Assembly: GCF_000224145.3 (NCBI RefSeq)
Contig: NC_020173.2
Location: forward strand, 5,651,039-5,715,038
Source: Ciona intestinalis
Taxonomy: Eukaryota > Chordata > Ascidiacea > Phlebobranchia > Cionidae
Reading direction: 5' to 3'
Length of the DNA: 64,000 bases
How positions within the stretch are numbered: position 1 is the stretch's first letter; each line of letters starts with the position of its first letter. The position numbers and the translations under genes were made by a program. Positions 61,566-64,000 of the stretch are shown here, piece by piece. Under the pieces are notes generated by a model. That model did not search any database and had not been told where the DNA came from. It was given only the letters and a program-made list of their open reading frames with translations.

Positions 61566-62751
61566 ACACTGTATACCCCTAACGTTAATATAACAGGTGT
61601 GATTAGATGTATATACTCATCTAAAGAAAGAGAACATTTATATTACGTTGGGGTAAGATGATTCAGGTTTTCATTCTCTTTTATCTTTAACTTTAACAGT
61701 TAACTAAAAACATTTACTTAATTCTAAAACTGTATACTCACTACTCTAAAAAAGCGTTGTTAACTGTTAAAAACACGATCAGGAAATATGGGATACCATA
61801 TGCTAACGGTGTCCATAACTTAAATACCCATCGAACTTTTACAACTAAGATACTCTAATTTCTGAATGGTTTTAAAACAGCACTGCACAGTAACAGTATA
61901 CGACCGGCCAGTGCGGTATATGCAGTAAGTTGAAACATGAAACCGTTATAGGGAAACCGCGCTTAATTTAAAGCAGCACCGCCGTCCCCTTTTTCGCATG
62001 CACTGTACCTATATACGCTCATTGGAGCAGGCGATGTCAAAGTTTGGAAGTATATTCCAAGAACCAAAAATTCCACGTTCTATTTAAATTAAACAGCGTT
62101 TTTTTTATTTTTGTTGGTTAATGACTTCGGACAAAATATGTTAACTAGATTTTATATTTACTTTGTAAAATTGTTTTTTTTTTACTGGTAAACATAAAAA
62201 AAGGAAAATTCCGCTCCCCATCGCCATGGCAATGCAAACGCTAAACAGCGATTTCAGACGTCGGCGCAACTTGTATGTGAACTTACTTTGGAAAATCAAT
62301 ACGACCTTTGCTTGCTTTGCAAAATGGAACAAATTGTAACAGCTGCAAACGAGTTCTAAGCGGCGTTAACACCGTATAGTCTGCCCTCATTTAGTTGGTA
62401 AATCTATATTATGTGAGGCTGTATGTTGGTAAACATAAAATAAAAAACAAGTATAGTAAAATTCTGTTTACTTATCAGTTTTTTCGTAAAGCACTATGAA
62501 AAACCTAGAATCAAAGTAATATTTGTATAAGACTGTAAATTGCGGGTCTTTATTAATTTATTGGTTAGATATAAAGTAGAATAATCAAACCAAAACATTT
62601 TTTTAGTTGTAGGGCAATGGTTGTTCAAAAAAATCTTTCTCTGCCGACAGTTCTATGCTACTTTTGTAATTAAGTTTATTTTTAATGAAATCCTTTAAAT
62701 TACAGCAGATTCCATCTACAGTATATATTGTTTTGGTGCTTTATAACTAGC

Positions 62752-63784
<1,033 letters not shown>

Positions 63785-63789
63785 TGAAT

Positions 63790-63965
63790 CAGTGCAACTT
63801 ATTTATCCCCATGGCGAGACAATGAAATTTGTTGTACACTGATACTTGCATGCCTGTGGTTGAATAAATGTAACTTATTTATCTTTAAGCAGTTGTTATG
63901 TTTCATACATCTTGTGCCTGCTTACCACGTATGTAGCTTTGAGGGTGATTATTTGTCGTTAGATA
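63790..63965 (-). mobile_element. SINE fragments at the right edge
   Basis: aatgtaacttatttatcttt, gtttcatacatcttgtgcctgc, taccacgtatgtagctttgagg: the reverse SINE tail, in the second GOT1 intron. Confidence 0.8.
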
Positions 63966-64000
63966 ACAGCTAGTTTTTTTTAATGCAATAAAGCATTCAT

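Larger units (their letters stand above)
60049..62751. other. Divergent intergenic region between integrin and GOT1
   Basis: Contains a truncated MITE (60255-60350), a SINE (60670-60805), a full MITE (61378-61565) and a degenerate one (61640-61825). The stretch 61860-62700 is largely unique and should include GOT1 promoter and 5' UTR sequence. No supported gene. Confidence 0.6.

Overview
This looks like a window of a sea squirt (Ciona, most likely C. intestinalis type A / robusta) draft genome. It is AT-rich, and its many small exons have canonical GT-AG junctions. The spacer DNA is saturated with a tRNA-headed composite SINE (tail ending roughly ...ggataaataagttacattcatt) and a palindromic MITE that starts tagggtgggggaagatgggac. 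From memory these match the Ciona elements called Cics-1 and Cimi-1. The species call is inference. There are three assembly gaps (6683-6732, 35835-35884, 45591-45745). No bacterial or viral genes, CRISPR arrays or canonical tRNA/rRNA genes were seen.

Layout. (1) 1455-5141, minus: 5' six exons of HDHD5/CECR5, a mitochondrial HAD-family protein; its 3' end lies off the left edge. (2) 8380-28188, minus: a 35-exon SFI1 homologue of about 2,238 aa, a centrin-binding centrosome/basal-body protein. I assembled it by requiring every splice phase to agree. It carries far more Trp-centred repeats than yeast or human Sfi1. (3) 28733-29629, minus: intronless DOHH (deoxyhypusine hydroxylase). (4) 30103-30651, minus: intronless methionine-R-sulfoxide reductase B. 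(5) 32391-32567, minus: a 58-aa secreted, Arg/Trp-rich peptide precursor with its own TATA box, resembling ascidian haemocyte antimicrobial peptides. (6) 35315-60048, minus: a 33-exon integrin alpha with an I (vWA) domain. A complete MAM domain is inserted between the first and second beta-propeller blades. (7) 40630-44296, minus: a six-exon type II transmembrane trypsin-like protease lying wholly inside one intron of that integrin, on the same strand. (8) 62752 to beyond the right edge, plus: first two coding exons of cytosolic aspartate aminotransferase (GOT1), divergent from the integrin.

The genes do not form one pathway. Items 1-4 and 8 are housekeeping or cytoskeletal. Items 5-7 (candidate antimicrobial peptide, I-domain integrin, membrane protease) would all suit haemocytes or cell-surface biology, and their proximity is worth noting but proves nothing. 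The points most worth checking are the MAM-containing integrin, the same-strand nested protease with an unusual activation site, the antimicrobial-like peptide gene, and the enlarged SFI1 repeat array. Introns and spacers hold at least five repeat families, including a MITE inserted inside another MITE and a 71-bp minisatellite with a dimeric higher-order pattern.
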